64,000 bases of DNA, taken from contig NZ_QXDF01000001.1 of assembly GCF_003550175.1 (NCBI RefSeq), positions 1,760,501 to 1,824,500 of the forward strand. Reading direction: 5' to 3'. The DNA comes from Dichotomicrobium thermohalophilum (GTDB lineage Bacteria > Pseudomonadota > Alphaproteobacteria > Rhizobiales > Rhodomicrobiaceae). The notes under the pieces were generated by a model. It had not been told where the DNA came from and ran no database searches. It saw only the letters and a program-made list of their open reading frames with translations. The position numbers were made by a program, and so were the translations under genes. Below are positions 36,451 through 45,701 of this stretch, piece after piece. The stretch's first letter is position 1. Each line of letters begins with the position of its first letter.

Positions 36451-39300
36451 ATGGGTGAACCTATCGTTCCGACCTCGTTCAAAGTCGCCGACGAGATCAA
36501 GACCTCGACTTGTTACATGTGCGCCTGCCGCTGCGGGATCAAAGTGTATTTGCAGGACGGCACTGTCCGGTACATCGAGGGTAATCGCGACCATCCCGTC
36601 AACAAGGGCGTGCTGTGCGGCAAGGGCTCGGCCGGCATCATGCAGCACTATTCGCCCGCGCGGCTTCGGGCGCCCCTGCTGCGCGTCGGCGAGCGCGGCT
36701 CCGGCGAATTCAAGGAAATCTCCTGGGACGAGGCGCTGGAGCTGGCCGCGAAGTGGATGGCCGAGACCCGCGCGAGCAATCCGGAACGTTTCGCGCTGTT
36801 CACGGGACGCGACCAGAGCCAGGCGCTCACCGGCTGGTTCGCCCAGCAATACGGCACGCCGAATTTCGCCGCGCATGGCGGCTTCTGCTCGGTCAACATG
36901 GCCGCGGCCGGATTGTACACCTTTGGGGGCTCTTTCTGGGAGTTCGGCGAGCCGGACTGGGAACATACAAAGTACTTCATGATGTTCGGCGTCGCGGAGG
37001 ACCATGCCTCCAACCCGCTCAAGATCGCGCTCGGCAACATGAAGAAGCGCGGCGGCAAGTTCGTCTCCATCAACCCGGTGCGGACGGGCTATTCGGCCAT
37101 CGCGGACGAGTGGGTCGGCATCAAGCCGGGGACGGACGGGCTTTTCGTCGCCGCGCTGATCCATGAGCTGCTACAGGCCGACAAGTTCGATGCGGATTAT
37201 CTCGTGCGCTACACAAACGCGCCGTGGCTGGTCATTCAGGACCCCGGCGCGCCAGATGATGGCCTGTTTGCGCGCGATGAGGACGGCAACCCGCTGGCGT
37301 GGGACCACCATTCGGGCGCGCTGGTCAACGCCAACCTGCCGGATATCGCGCCCGCGCTCGCCGGTGAGCGCGAATTGCCCGACGGGCGCAAGGCCGTGCC
37401 GTCCTTCCAGCTTCTCGCCGCGCGCTTTCTGGATGATGCGTATTCGCCCGAAGCCGTCGCCGAGAAAACGCAGGTGCCCGCCGACACCATACGCAGGATC
37501 GCGGCGGAGCTCGCCGAGGTCGCCTTCGAGCAGGAGGTCGTCCTCGATATCCCGTGGACCGACTGGGCCGGCCGCCGCCATGAGAAAATGATCGGCCGGC
37601 CAATCTCCATGCACGCGATGCGCGGGATTTCGGCGCACTCCAACGGCTTCCACACCTGCCGCATCATCCACATGCTGCAAATCCTGTTGGGCTCCATCGA
37701 TTGTCCAGGCGGCTTCCGCTACAAGGCGCCCTACCCGAAGCCCGTGCCCCCGCCCATCAAGCCGGCCGGAGTCGAAGGGCCGGAGACGCCTCTTGGCGGC
37801 CCGCCGCTCGGCTTCCCCACCGGACCGGAAGACCTGCTCGTCGATGAGGACGGTACACCGCAGCGCATCGACAAGGCCTATTCCTGGGACGCGCCGCTCG
37901 CCGCGCACGGCCTGATGCACATGGTCATCACCAACTCGGCCACCGGCGACCCGTACCCGCTCGACACGCTGTTCCTCTACATGGCCAACATGGCCTGGAA
38001 CTCGTCGATGAACGTGCCGGCGGTGCTGCAGTATCTCAGCGAGAAGAAGCCCGACGGTGCCTATGCGATCCCGCGCATCATCTATTCGGACGCCTACTAT
38101 TCGGAGATGGTGCCGTATGCGGACCTGATCCTGCCCGACACGACCTATCTGGAGCGATGGGATTGTATCTCACTGCTGGACCGGCCGATTTCCGAAGCCG
38201 ACGGCCCTGCTGATGCCATCCGTCAACCCGTCGTCCAGCCGGACCGCGATGTCCGCCCCTTTCAGGATGTGCTGCTCGATCTGGGCGCGCGGCTCGGCTT
38301 GCCGGGCTTCACCGACGAGAACGGCGCTGCAAAATACCCGGGTGGCTATTCCGACTACATCGTCAATCACGAGCGCATGCCCGGCATCGGTCCGCTGGCC
38401 GGTTGGCGGGGCGAAAACGGCGACAAGTTCGGACGCGGCGAGCCGAACCCGAAGCAGCTTGAAAAGTATATCGAGAACGGCTGCTTCCACGTTTACCACC
38501 TCGCGGAAAGCCAGAAATATTTCAAGCACGCCAACAGGGACTATCTGGACTGGGCCGTCGAAGTCGGCTTCATGGGCGCAGCCAAGCCCATCGTGTTCCA
38601 GCTTTATTCCGAGCCGATGCAGAAGTTTCGGCTCGCAGGGCAAGGCCACGGCGAGATTGTGCCGCCGGAGCATCATCGCGCGCGGATCGCCCGGTATTTC
38701 GATCCCCTTCCCTTCTGGTATCCGCCATTCGAGGGCGAGCTCATTGCCGAAGACGAGTACCCGCTGCACGCGATCACCCAGCGCCCCATGATCATGTATC
38801 ACTCCTGGGGTGGGCAGAACGCCTGGCTGCGGCAGATCCAGACGCATAACCGCTTGTTCATCCATCACGAGAAAGCCCGGAAAATCGGGGTTCAGGACGA
38901 CGACTGGGTCTGGATCATTGGGCATCTCGGTCGGGTGAAGGCGCAGGTGAAGCTGATGGATGGCGTCAACCCGGACACGGTCTGGACCTGGAACGCCATC
39001 GGCAAACGCCGCGGCGCCTGGAACCTCGATAACGACGCGCCGGAGAACACGCGCGGTTTCCTGCTGAACCACCTGATCGGCGAACTGCTGCCCGAGGGGG
39101 CGGGCGGCTATCGCTACTCGAATGCGGACCCGGTCACCGGTCAGGCCGCATGGTACGACCTGCGCGTGCGCATCGAAAAAGCGCCCGCTGAGGCCAGCGA
39201 AACCGAGCCGTTTTTCGAGCCCCTCTATGATGGGGAGCTGCCAAAAGCACCGGAGTCGCTTCACTTCGGCGAGGAATTCCGCCCAAGGAACGGAGTCTAG
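36451..39300 (+). CDS. soeA: Sulfite dehydrogenase (quinone) molybdopterin subunit, SoeA-like
   Basis: A 949-residue DMSO-reductase-family molybdoenzyme. An N-terminal 4Fe-4S site is formed by C21, C24, C28 and the cysteine in 'GVLCGKGSAG'. There is no twin-arginine signal, so the enzyme should be cytoplasmic, as SoeA is and as most relatives (PhsA, DmsA) are not. Later signatures are 'GGFCSVNMAAAGL', 'PYADLILPDTTYLERWD' and 'FLLNHLIGELLPEG'. With the next two genes it forms a SoeABC-type complex oxidising sulfite to sulfate and reducing quinone. A polysulfide or thiosulfate reductase role cannot be excluded by sequence alone. Confidence 0.87.
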   Translation: MGEPIVPTSFKVADEIKTSTCYMCACRCGIKVYLQDGTVRYIEGNRDHPVNKGVLCGKGSAGIMQHYSPARLRAPLLRVGERGSGEFKEISWDEALELAAKWMAETRASNPERFALFTGRDQSQALTGWFAQQYGTPNFAAHGGFCSVNMAAAGLYTFGGSFWEFGEPDWEHTKYFMMFGVAEDHASNPLKIALGNMKKRGGKFVSINPVRTGYSAIADEWVGIKPGTDGLFVAALIHELLQADKFDADYLVRYTNAPWLVIQDPGAPDDGLFARDEDGNPLAWDHHSGALVNANLPDIAPALAGERELPDGRKAVPSFQLLAARFLDDAYSPEAVAEKTQVPADTIRRIAAELAEVAFEQEVVLDIPWTDWAGRRHEKMIGRPISMHAMRGISAHSNGFHTCRIIHMLQILLGSIDCPGGFRYKAPYPKPVPPPIKPAGVEGPETPLGGPPLGFPTGPEDLLVDEDGTPQRIDKAYSWDAPLAAHGLMHMVITNSATGDPYPLDTLFLYMANMAWNSSMNVPAVLQYLSEKKPDGAYAIPRIIYSDAYYSEMVPYADLILPDTTYLERWDCISLLDRPISEADGPADAIRQPVVQPDRDVRPFQDVLLDLGARLGLPGFTDENGAAKYPGGYSDYIVNHERMPGIGPLAGWRGENGDKFGRGEPNPKQLEKYIENGCFHVYHLAESQKYFKHANRDYLDWAVEVGFMGAAKPIVFQLYSEPMQKFRLAGQGHGEIVPPEHHRARIARYFDPLPFWYPPFEGELIAEDEYPLHAITQRPMIMYHSWGGQNAWLRQIQTHNRLFIHHEKARKIGVQDDDWVWIIGHLGRVKAQVKLMDGVNPDTVWTWNAIGKRRGAWNLDNDAPENTRGFLLNHLIGELLPEGAGGYRYSNADPVTGQAAWYDLRVRIEKAPAEASETEPFFEPLYDGELPKAPESLHFGEEFRPRNGV

Positions 39301-39309
39301 GGAGACGGC

Positions 39310-40068
39310 ATGACATCGCTACCGAAGGAAACCACCGGCAAAAAGCTTGGCCTGGTGATAGACCTCGATATCTGCGTCGGCTGCCATGCCTGCGCAACCA
39401 GTTGCAAGGAGTGGAACACCACCGGCTATTCGGCGCCGCTGACCGATCAGGACCCCTATGGCAGCGATCCGCACGGCGCCTGGCTCAACCGCATCCACAC
39501 CTACGAGGCGGGCCTCGGCGCCAACAGCATGACGGTGCATTTTCCGCGCTCCTGCCTGCACTGCGAGGAGCCGGACTGCGTGACCGTCTGCCCGACCGGC
39601 GCGTCCTACAAGCGCGCGGAAGACGGCATCGTGCTGGTCAACCCGGACACCTGCATTGGCTGCAAGCTGTGCTCCTGGGCCTGCCCGTATGGCGCGCGCG
39701 AATATGACTATGACGACGGCGTGATGAAGAAATGCACGCTGTGTGTCGACCGCATCTACAACGAGAACCTTGAGGAAGAGGATCGCGTCCCGGCCTGCGT
39801 CCGCGCCTGCCCGACCGGGGCGCGCGCCTTCGGCGATCTCGGCGACCCGAACAGCGAAGTTTCCCGCAACGTGGCCGAGCGCGGCGGTTTCGATCTGCTG
39901 CCCGAGTTCGGCTACAAACCGGTCAACAAGTATCTGCCGCCGCGCGAGCGCAAGGACACGCCACTGGAACCCGAACTGACGTCATTGGCCGAGATGGCCA
40001 AGGCACCAAAGCCCGGTTCGACGGCGGACAAGCTCTTCGCCTGGGCCGACCGCATCCTCTCACGATAG
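39310..40068 (+). CDS. soeB: Sulfite dehydrogenase iron-sulfur subunit, SoeB-like
   Basis: A 252-residue ferredoxin-type protein with four cysteine groups: 'CVGCHACATSC' (about residues 22-32), 'CLHCEEPDCVTVCPTGA', 'CIGCKLCSWACPYGA' and 'KKCTLCVDR...CVRACPTGAR'. This arrangement binds four 4Fe-4S clusters and passes electrons from the molybdenum subunit to the membrane anchor. It lacks a signal peptide, in line with a cytoplasmic complex. It starts nine bases after soeA and the next gene follows after 12 bases. Confidence 0.92.
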   Translation: MTSLPKETTGKKLGLVIDLDICVGCHACATSCKEWNTTGYSAPLTDQDPYGSDPHGAWLNRIHTYEAGLGANSMTVHFPRSCLHCEEPDCVTVCPTGASYKRAEDGIVLVNPDTCIGCKLCSWACPYGAREYDYDDGVMKKCTLCVDRIYNENLEEEDRVPACVRACPTGARAFGDLGDPNSEVSRNVAERGGFDLLPEFGYKPVNKYLPPRERKDTPLEPELTSLAEMAKAPKPGSTADKLFAWADRILSR

Positions 40069-40080
40069 GTGTGCCGAACA

Positions 40081-41025
40081 ATGCATCCCGCTTATTCCGT
40101 CATCGCCTTTACGACGATGTCCGGCGCCGGTTACGGCCTGCTCGCGCTGTTGGGCATTTCCGGCGCGGCCGGGCTCCTGCCGGCCGAGCGCTGGTTCGGT
40201 CTGGTGGCCTTCGCCGTGGCGCTTGGTCTTGTCACGGCGGGCCTCCTCGCCTCGACCTTCCATCTCGGGCACCCGGAACGCGCCTGGCGCGCCTTTACGC
40301 AGTGGCGGAGTTCCTGGTTGTCGCGCGAGGGAGTCGCAGCGGTCGTGACTTATGTGCCCGCCGGCCTCTACGCGATCGGCTGGGTCTTCCTCGAACAGAA
40401 CTCCGGGTTGTGGGCCGTTGCAGGCTGGCTCACGGCGATCTGCGCGGCCATCACGGTCTACTGCACGGCGATGATCTACGCGTCGCTGCGCACCATCCCC
40501 CGCTGGCATAATCGCTGGGTGCCGCCGGTTTACCTGGCGCTCGGGCTGGCGACCGGCGCCGTTCTGCTTGCGCTCATCGCGCAGGTTTTCGGGCTGTTCG
40601 CGCCGTGGATGGCCTGGCTGACCGTTGCCGCCTTCGCGCTGGGCATCGTGCTGAAGCTCGCCTATTGGGGCAGCGCCGACAATGCGCCCCGTCAATATAC
40701 GGCCGAGCAGGCAACGGGGCTCGGTGGCATCGGCAAGGTGCGCCAGCTTGAAGCGCCGCACACCCAGGCAAATTTCGTCCAGCGCGAAATGGGCTATCAG
40801 GTCGCGCGCAAGCATGCCGACCGGCTACGGCGGATCGTGCTGGTCGCTTTCGCCGCCCCCGCGCTTCTGCTCGCGCTGGCTGCGGTAGCGCCCACCGCGA
40901 TCGGTATCCTGCTAAGCCTGCTCGCAGCCGCCGCCGCGACGATTGGGGTGGCGGTCGAACGCTGGCTGTTCTTCGCCGAAGCCGAGCACATCGTGACTCT
41001 CTATTACGGGGCGGCCGCCATTTGA
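40081..41025 (+). CDS. soeC: Sulfite dehydrogenase membrane anchor, SoeC-like
   Basis: A 314-residue DmsC-family integral membrane protein with about eight hydrophobic helices. The start 'MHPAYSVIAFTTMSGAGYGLLALL' is family-like, so the ATG at 40081 is preferred over a GTG four codons upstream. 'STFHLGHPERAWRAFTQWRSSWLSREG' (about residues 62-88) is the DmsC signature loop. It anchors the SoeAB dimer and hands electrons to quinone. Its stop lies two bases from the stop of the convergent DUF192 gene. Confidence 0.9.
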   Translation: MHPAYSVIAFTTMSGAGYGLLALLGISGAAGLLPAERWFGLVAFAVALGLVTAGLLASTFHLGHPERAWRAFTQWRSSWLSREGVAAVVTYVPAGLYAIGWVFLEQNSGLWAVAGWLTAICAAITVYCTAMIYASLRTIPRWHNRWVPPVYLALGLATGAVLLALIAQVFGLFAPWMAWLTVAAFALGIVLKLAYWGSADNAPRQYTAEQATGLGGIGKVRQLEAPHTQANFVQREMGYQVARKHADRLRRIVLVAFAAPALLLALAAVAPTAIGILLSLLAAAAATIGVAVERWLFFAEAEHIVTLYYGAAAI

Positions 41026-41026
41026 G

Positions 41027-41497
41027 CTAGTTGGCGCTCACGGACGGATGCTCCAGCCGGTCGCCGCGCTTCAGCCTCAGGCGTTGCGCGGTGCCGGCGG
41101 CCACTTCCAGTACAACCTTTGCCGGACCGCCGGCCTCGATAATGTCCGTTGAGAAAGGTTCCGTGTCGCGGGCAATGCGGATGATGGTCCCGCTCGCGTC
41201 GGCGAAGATCATGTCGAGCGAGATGTAGGTGTTCTTCATCCACATCGTGATGTTCTGGGGCTCGTCGTAGATGAACAACATTCCCGCGTCATCATCGAGA
41301 CTGCGCCGGAACATCAACCCCGTTGCCCGCGTGCCTGGGGTATCGGCGATTTCCGCGTTGATGGTGTGCCGCCCTGTCTCGGTGACGAGAACAACCGGCT
41401 CCACCCGCAGCTTTGCTGCGTTTACGCCTGAAACGGCGATCATCAACACGCCTAGCAAGACGGCGAGCGCGGCAAACTTAGGTCTGCCGTCGCTCAC
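41027..41497 (-). CDS. Exported DUF192 family protein
   Basis: A 156-residue protein with an N-terminal signal ('FAALAVLLGVLMIAVSGVNA') and a DUF192 domain: 'VEIADTPGTRATGLMFRRSL'-like (about residues 52-72), 'GMLFIYDEPQNITMWMKNTYISLDMIF' and 'VLEVAAGTAQRLRLKRGDRL'. The family function is unknown. GTG 41497 is chosen because it gives a good signal peptide and begins 10 bases after the upstream csp stop; the frame is open much further but that would overlap csp. The ribosome-binding site is weak. Confidence 0.82.
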   Translation of the reverse strand: MSDGRPKFAALAVLLGVLMIAVSGVNAAKLRVEPVVLVTETGRHTINAEIADTPGTRATGLMFRRSLDDDAGMLFIYDEPQNITMWMKNTYISLDMIFADASGTIIRIARDTEPFSTDIIEAGGPAKVVLEVAAGTAQRLRLKRGDRLEHPSVSAN

Positions 41498-41507
41498 GCG
41501 CCGCCGC

Positions 41508-42086
41508 TCAGTGCGAGGAGGAGAGGATCGACGGCTTGCCGTCGGGGCGAAGTTCCGCCGCCATGAGACCTTTCTCGCCTCTGCCATAACGCACCTGGAC
41601 GATCTGTAAAGGCCGCAGCTCCGCAAAGCCGAAACGACGCAGGGTTTCCATGTGGACAAAGATATCCTCGGTTCCCTCGCCGCGTGTCAAGAAACCGAAG
41701 CCCCGCTGCCGGTTGAACCATTTGACCATGGCCCGTTCCCAGTCGCTTTCCGGCTCGACCTTCACCCGCGTGCGCTGCGGCAATTGCGATGGATGGACCG
41801 CAGTACTCTCGTCCATGTCGATGACACGGATGGCCTGAAGTCCTTTTTCGCTGTTGGTGACCTCGCAGACAACGCGCGCCCCCTCATGCGCCGTCTGGAA
41901 CCCGTCACGCCGCAACACCGTCACGTGCAGGAGCACATCCGGCAAGCCGTTGTCCGGCACAATGAAGCCGAACCCCTTGGACGCGTCGAACCATTTGATC
42001 TGTCCGGCGATGACCGCAACGTCCATGCCCCCGGACTTGGAAAGCGCAGTTAGAGTCGTGGAATGAGGAGGTTGTTTGTCCCCCAT
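41508..42086 (-). CDS. Tandem cold-shock-domain protein
   Basis: A 192-residue protein with two cold-shock domains: the first near residues 26-92 ('[18 protein letters not shown]', '[13 protein letters not shown]'), the second near 118-185 ('[35 protein letters not shown]'). Both keep RNP1-like 'GFGFI/L' motifs; the RNP2 'VFVH' reads 'VLLH' and 'IFVH'. Double-CSD proteins of this type are typical of alphaproteobacteria (Caulobacter CspC/CspD type) and bind single-stranded RNA or DNA. A long untranslated upstream region is available for post-transcriptional control. Confidence 0.92.
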   Translation of the reverse strand: MGDKQPPHSTTLTALSKSGGMDVAVIAGQIKWFDASKGFGFIVPDNGLPDVLLHVTVLRRDGFQTAHEGARVVCEVTNSEKGLQAIRVIDMDESTAVHPSQLPQRTRVKVEPESDWERAMVKWFNRQRGFGFLTRGEGTEDIFVHMETLRRFGFAELRPLQIVQVRYGRGEKGLMAAELRPDGKPSILSSSH

Positions 42087-42582
42087 TAGTCAGTCCCCCG
42101 CTTACTTTATGGTCCGACGGCCGCCAGCGAGTTGCCCTCTTCGCCCGCGATCGCCGGAAACACTGTTTTAACTACGTATCAGCCGCGTGTCTTGCTAGCT
42201 ATCGGAATTTAGCGCCGAGCGCCGGGTTTGTAACGCCATTTTCACCACCGTTATCTCCGGCAATTTGCCGGGCAACCCCAAGTGATTGACTTTCCACCAA
42301 GTTTTCGGACGGGCAACAGGTGGAAAACGCCCACCGGCACCGCGACACACGCTTAGGTTGCATAAATGTTAACGGGCGTCCAGCGCAAAAATGCAACAAA
42401 TACGGGAATTTCCACGAATCAGCCACCTGAAGGCCATGCCAATACGCCATTCACGCTTTCGCCAGCGTCGAAACGACCGCTTGCACCGCACCGGCCACAG
42501 GATTAACTCGGAGGAAGTCTGGATTCGCCCACGCGGCGGGTGACCGATTCGCCGCCTGCGGGAACAATGCAGGAGGAGGCTG
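42087..42582. other. Divergent intergenic region csp / gloA
   Basis: Nearly 500 bases without a credible gene; minus-strand frames here lack coding character. A strong AGGAGGAG site stands before gloA. The 5' leader of the cold-shock gene probably occupies much of the left part, and several short GC-rich inverted repeats could fold, but I found no clear promoter or known riboregulator. Confidence 0.4.
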
Positions 42583-43002
42583 ATGAAGTATCTTCACACC
42601 ATGGTTCGTATCAGCGACATCGACGAATCGCTTGATTTTTACTGCAACAAGCTGGGGCTGCGCGAGTTGCGCCGACGGGACAGCGAAAAGGGCCGCTTCA
42701 CGCTGATCTTCCTCGCGGCGCCCGGCGACGAGAACGCCCAGCTCGAACTGACCTATAACTGGGACCCGGAAGAATACGGCGAAGGCCGCAATTTCGGCCA
42801 CCTCGCTTACCAGGTCGATAACATCTACCAGACGTGCCAGGAGCTGATGGACAAGGGCGTGACCATCAACCGGCCGCCGCGTGACGGCCGCATGGCATTC
42901 ATCCGCTCGCCTGACAATATCTCCATCGAACTGCTGCAGAAGGGCGAGGCGCTGCCACCGCAGGAACCGTGGGCCTCCATGGAAAACACTGGCACCTGGT
43001 AA
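42583..43002 (+). CDS. gloA: Lactoylglutathione lyase (glyoxalase I)
   Basis: A 139-residue glyoxalase I that converts the methylglyoxal-glutathione hemithioacetal to lactoylglutathione. It shows the fold's paired beta-alpha-beta units and metal-ligand regions: 'MKYLHTMVRISDIDESLDFY' (His5), 'LELTYNWDPEEYGEGRNFGHLAYQVDNIY' (Glu and His) and 'AFIRSPDNISIELLQ' (Glu). The length is typical of bacterial Ni/Co-type enzymes. Ribosome-binding site AGGAGGAG. The cytochrome b561 gene follows four bases later. Confidence 0.95.
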   Translation: MKYLHTMVRISDIDESLDFYCNKLGLRELRRRDSEKGRFTLIFLAAPGDENAQLELTYNWDPEEYGEGRNFGHLAYQVDNIYQTCQELMDKGVTINRPPRDGRMAFIRSPDNISIELLQKGEALPPQEPWASMENTGTW

Positions 43003-43006
43003 CCCC

Positions 43007-44140
43007 ATGGCCCGCAATGACTATTCCGGCTTCGCCAAGCTCCTGCACTGGCTGATTGCCCTCGTCATCGCCGGAATGGTGGGGCTGGGTGTCTACATGA
43101 CGGACGTTCAGGGCGATTTCCAGTACAAGCTGTGGCTCTATCAGCTTCACAAATCATTCGGCGTCACGCTGTTCGCCCTGGTGCTCATCCGACTCGTCTG
43201 GCGCCAGATCTCCCCGCCCCCGGCAATGCCCGCCGATATGCCGGCCTGGGAGCGGCAGTCCGCGAAGGCTGCCCATGCGGCACTGTATGTTCTGATGCTG
43301 GCGATTCCCTTGAGCGGCTGGGCACGCGTCTCCGCTTCGCCGCTATCGGTTCCGACCGAGATATTCGGGCTGTTCACGTTGCCGCATATCCCGTGGCTGG
43401 CCAGCCTGCCGACAGAGACAAAAGAGGCCTGGGAGCCGGTCTTTCAGGGCACGCACGAGACGCTCGCCTGGACGCTGGTCGGGCTCGTATTGCTCCATGC
43501 GGCGGCGGCCCTGCGCCACGCATTCATTTTGAAGGATGATGTCATGCAGAGAATGTTGCCGCGCCGCGCTCGCCGGGTCGCGACAGGTATCCTGCTTGCT
43601 GGTCTGCTCGTGCCCCTGGGTGCGAATGAAGGGCACGCGGCGGAGTGGACGATTCTGCCCGAAAAAAGTGAGATCGGCTTTTCGGGCACCGCCGCGGGGA
43701 CGACCATCAAGGGCGTGTTCGAGGACTTCACGGGCTCCGTGACGTTTGATCCGGCCGCGCCCGAACAGACCGAAGCGACGATCATCATCCAGCTCGACAG
43801 CGTGAAGACGGGCAACAGCGACGTCGACGGAACCCTGCCCGGCTCCGACTGGTTCAACACGAGCGAATATCCGCAGGCGACATTCACGGCCGACGGCGCG
43901 GAGAAGGCTCCGGGAGAAAACGCCTATCTCCTCAACGGAACGCTGGAGCTGAAGGGCAACAGCGGCGATGTTGCCGTGCCATTTACCGTCAGCATCTCGC
44001 AGGATACGGCATCGGCCCAGGGTGAGGTGACGATCAACCGGCTGGAATATGGGGTCGGGCCTGAGGGCCCGATTTCGGGGATCACCGTGACAGAAGAGGT
44101 AACGGTCAGTTTGGACCTGCAGGCGGAGAAAGCTCAATGA
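43007..44140 (+). CDS. Cytochrome b561-YceI fusion protein
   Basis: A 377-residue two-domain protein. Residues about 5-180 form a four-helix cytochrome b561 with candidate heme histidines in 'LLHWLIALV', 'YQLHKSFG', 'AAHAALYVL' and 'QGTHETLAW'. A further helix (about 193-212, 'ATGILLAGLLVPLGANEGHAA') leads into a periplasmic YceI lipocalin-like domain with 'WTILPEKSEIGFSGTAAGTTIKGVFEDFTGSVTFDP' and 'LNGTLELKG'. YceI domains bind polyisoprenoid lipids such as quinones, so the fusion may pass electrons to or from a bound quinone. ATG 43007 starts four bases after gloA. Confidence 0.9.
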   Translation: MARNDYSGFAKLLHWLIALVIAGMVGLGVYMTDVQGDFQYKLWLYQLHKSFGVTLFALVLIRLVWRQISPPPAMPADMPAWERQSAKAAHAALYVLMLAIPLSGWARVSASPLSVPTEIFGLFTLPHIPWLASLPTETKEAWEPVFQGTHETLAWTLVGLVLLHAAAALRHAFILKDDVMQRMLPRRARRVATGILLAGLLVPLGANEGHAAEWTILPEKSEIGFSGTAAGTTIKGVFEDFTGSVTFDPAAPEQTEATIIIQLDSVKTGNSDVDGTLPGSDWFNTSEYPQATFTADGAEKAPGENAYLLNGTLELKGNSGDVAVPFTVSISQDTASAQGEVTINRLEYGVGPEGPISGITVTEEVTVSLDLQAEKAQ

Positions 44141-44170
44141 CCGCCTACGCCCCGACCCAAGGACCCTGCC

Positions 44171-44974
44171 ATGAGCTTTGAGGGCAAGGTTGCGATCATC
44201 AGCGGTGCGGCGCGCGGCATCGGCCGGGCTTGCGCCAATCGCCTCGGGCACGTCGGCGCAAAAGTTGTGATCGCCGACGTCAATGAAAAGCTGGGCGAGG
44301 AGGTCGCCGACGGCCTCGGGGGCGGCGGGCACGATGCGCGGTTCATCCTCTGCAACGTCGCCGAGCGGCTCGACGTGCGCAACCTTATCGCGGAGACGCT
44401 GAACGCCTATGGCCGCATCGACATCCTCGTGAACAATGCCGCCGTCATGGACAGCGCTCCGTTTCTCGAGTTGCGCGAGGAGGAGTTGGACCGCGTTTTC
44501 GCCACCAACGTCAAGGGGGCGTTCCTGCTCGGCCAGGCCGTTGCCCGCCAGATGGTCACCCAGGTGCAGGCGGGCGAGCGTCCGGGCAGCATCATAAACA
44601 TGAGCTCGGTGAACGATCATTTCGCCTTGCCCGACCATGTCGCCTACACGATGTCCAAGGGCGCGCTGTCGCAGCTCACCAAGGCGATGTCGCTGGCGCT
44701 CGCCCCGCATGGCATCCGCGTGAACGCCGTCGCGCCGGGCAGCATCATGACCGAGATGCTCAAGCCCACCGCCGGCGATCCGGAATCCGCGCGCAGGGTG
44801 CTGTCGCGCACGCCTTTGGGCCGCTTCGGCCACCCGGAAGAGATCGCGCAGATCGTGCAGTTTCTCGCCAGCGATGCGTCCAGCTACATCACTGGCGAGA
44901 CCATTTATGCCGATGGCGGGCGCCGGCCGCTGAACTTCACGGTCGAGGTCAAGAACCCACCACGTCAGCGCTGA
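44171..44974 (+). CDS. Short-chain dehydrogenase/reductase
   Basis: A 267-residue classical SDR: cofactor motif '[16 protein letters not shown]' (about residues 12-27), '[11 protein letters not shown]', catalytic Ser in 'NMSSVNDHF' and '[11 protein letters not shown]' with Tyr/Lys, and 'APGSIMTEM'. The C-terminal '[15 protein letters not shown]' is usual. An acidic residue after strand 2 ('VIADVNE') suggests NAD preference. The substrate is not predictable. It ends inside the 3' end of the convergent hisG (26-base overlap). Confidence 0.88.
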   Translation: MSFEGKVAIISGAARGIGRACANRLGHVGAKVVIADVNEKLGEEVADGLGGGGHDARFILCNVAERLDVRNLIAETLNAYGRIDILVNNAAVMDSAPFLELREEELDRVFATNVKGAFLLGQAVARQMVTQVQAGERPGSIINMSSVNDHFALPDHVAYTMSKGALSQLTKAMSLALAPHGIRVNAVAPGSIMTEMLKPTAGDPESARRVLSRTPLGRFGHPEEIAQIVQFLASDASSYITGETIYADGGRRPLNFTVEVKNPPRQR

Positions 44975-45701
44975 GCGGCGGGGCGATCCGGTCCTCGATC
45001 AGGGCGCGGGCAGCAAGGGCGTGTTCGCCCCAGGGGGCAACCTTCGAGGCAACGAGATTGGCCTCGGATTTCAGGATCACGCCGTCTTCCAGGATTTTCA
45101 GGTGATTGGCCTTCAGCGTCGCCCCGGTGGAGGTGATGTCGACGATCATCTCGGCGGTGCCGGCAGCGGGCGCGCCCTCGGTCGCGCCGAGGCTCTCCAC
45201 GATGCGGTAACCGCTTACACCCCAGCTTGCGAAGAAGCGGCGCGTCAGCACCGGAAACTTGGTCGCCACACGGAGCCGCCGACCATGCACACGGTAGAAC
45301 AGCGCGGCCATGTCCTCCAGATCGCCCATGCCCTGCACGTCGATCCAGCAGGCCGGCGCCGCGACCACAACATCCGCGCGGCCGAAGCCGAGCCCACGTA
45401 CCAGTTCGACCCGCTCGTCCCAGCGCGGAATCTCCTCGCGGACCAGATCCTCGCCCGTTATGCCGAGATGCGCGCGGCCCGAGCCGAGATAATGCGCGAT
45501 CTCCGAGGCTGACAGAAACAGCACGGCGATGTCGTCGCGGCCTCCCACCGCACCGCGATAGCCGCGCTCATGCCCGACCCGGTGCAGCGGCAGCCCTGCC
45601 TCCGCGAAAATCTCCAGGCTGCGCTCCATCAGCCGGCCTTTCGACGGTACGGCGAGGATCAGCTTGTCGGCCGCCGCGGCCTCTTCGGCAATCGCAGTCA
45701 T
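44949..45701 (-). CDS. hisG: ATP phosphoribosyltransferase catalytic subunit (short form)
   Basis: A 250-residue HisG, first enzyme of histidine synthesis. It starts with '[25 protein letters not shown]' (about residues 13-37) and contains '[12 protein letters not shown]' and the PRPP loop region '[21 protein letters not shown]' (about 185-205). It lacks the C-terminal regulatory domain of long HisG, so it needs HisZ, which is encoded just upstream with a four-base ATGA overlap. Confidence 0.94.
   Translation of the reverse strand: MTAIAEEAAAADKLILAVPSKGRLMERSLEIFAEAGLPLHRVGHERGYRGAVGGRDDIAVLFLSASEIAHYLGSGRAHLGITGEDLVREEIPRWDERVELVRGLGFGRADVVVAAPACWIDVQGMGDLEDMAALFYRVHGRRLRVATKFPVLTRRFFASWGVSGYRIVESLGATEGAPAAGTAEMIVDITSTGATLKANHLKILEDGVILKSEANLVASKVAPWGEHALAARALIEDRIAPPLSADVVGS

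Noticed and set aside
42199-42450. Minus-strand 83-codon frame in the csp-gloA gap
   Set aside because: No ribosome-binding site, odd composition with many Trp/Cys/Ser, and no domain.
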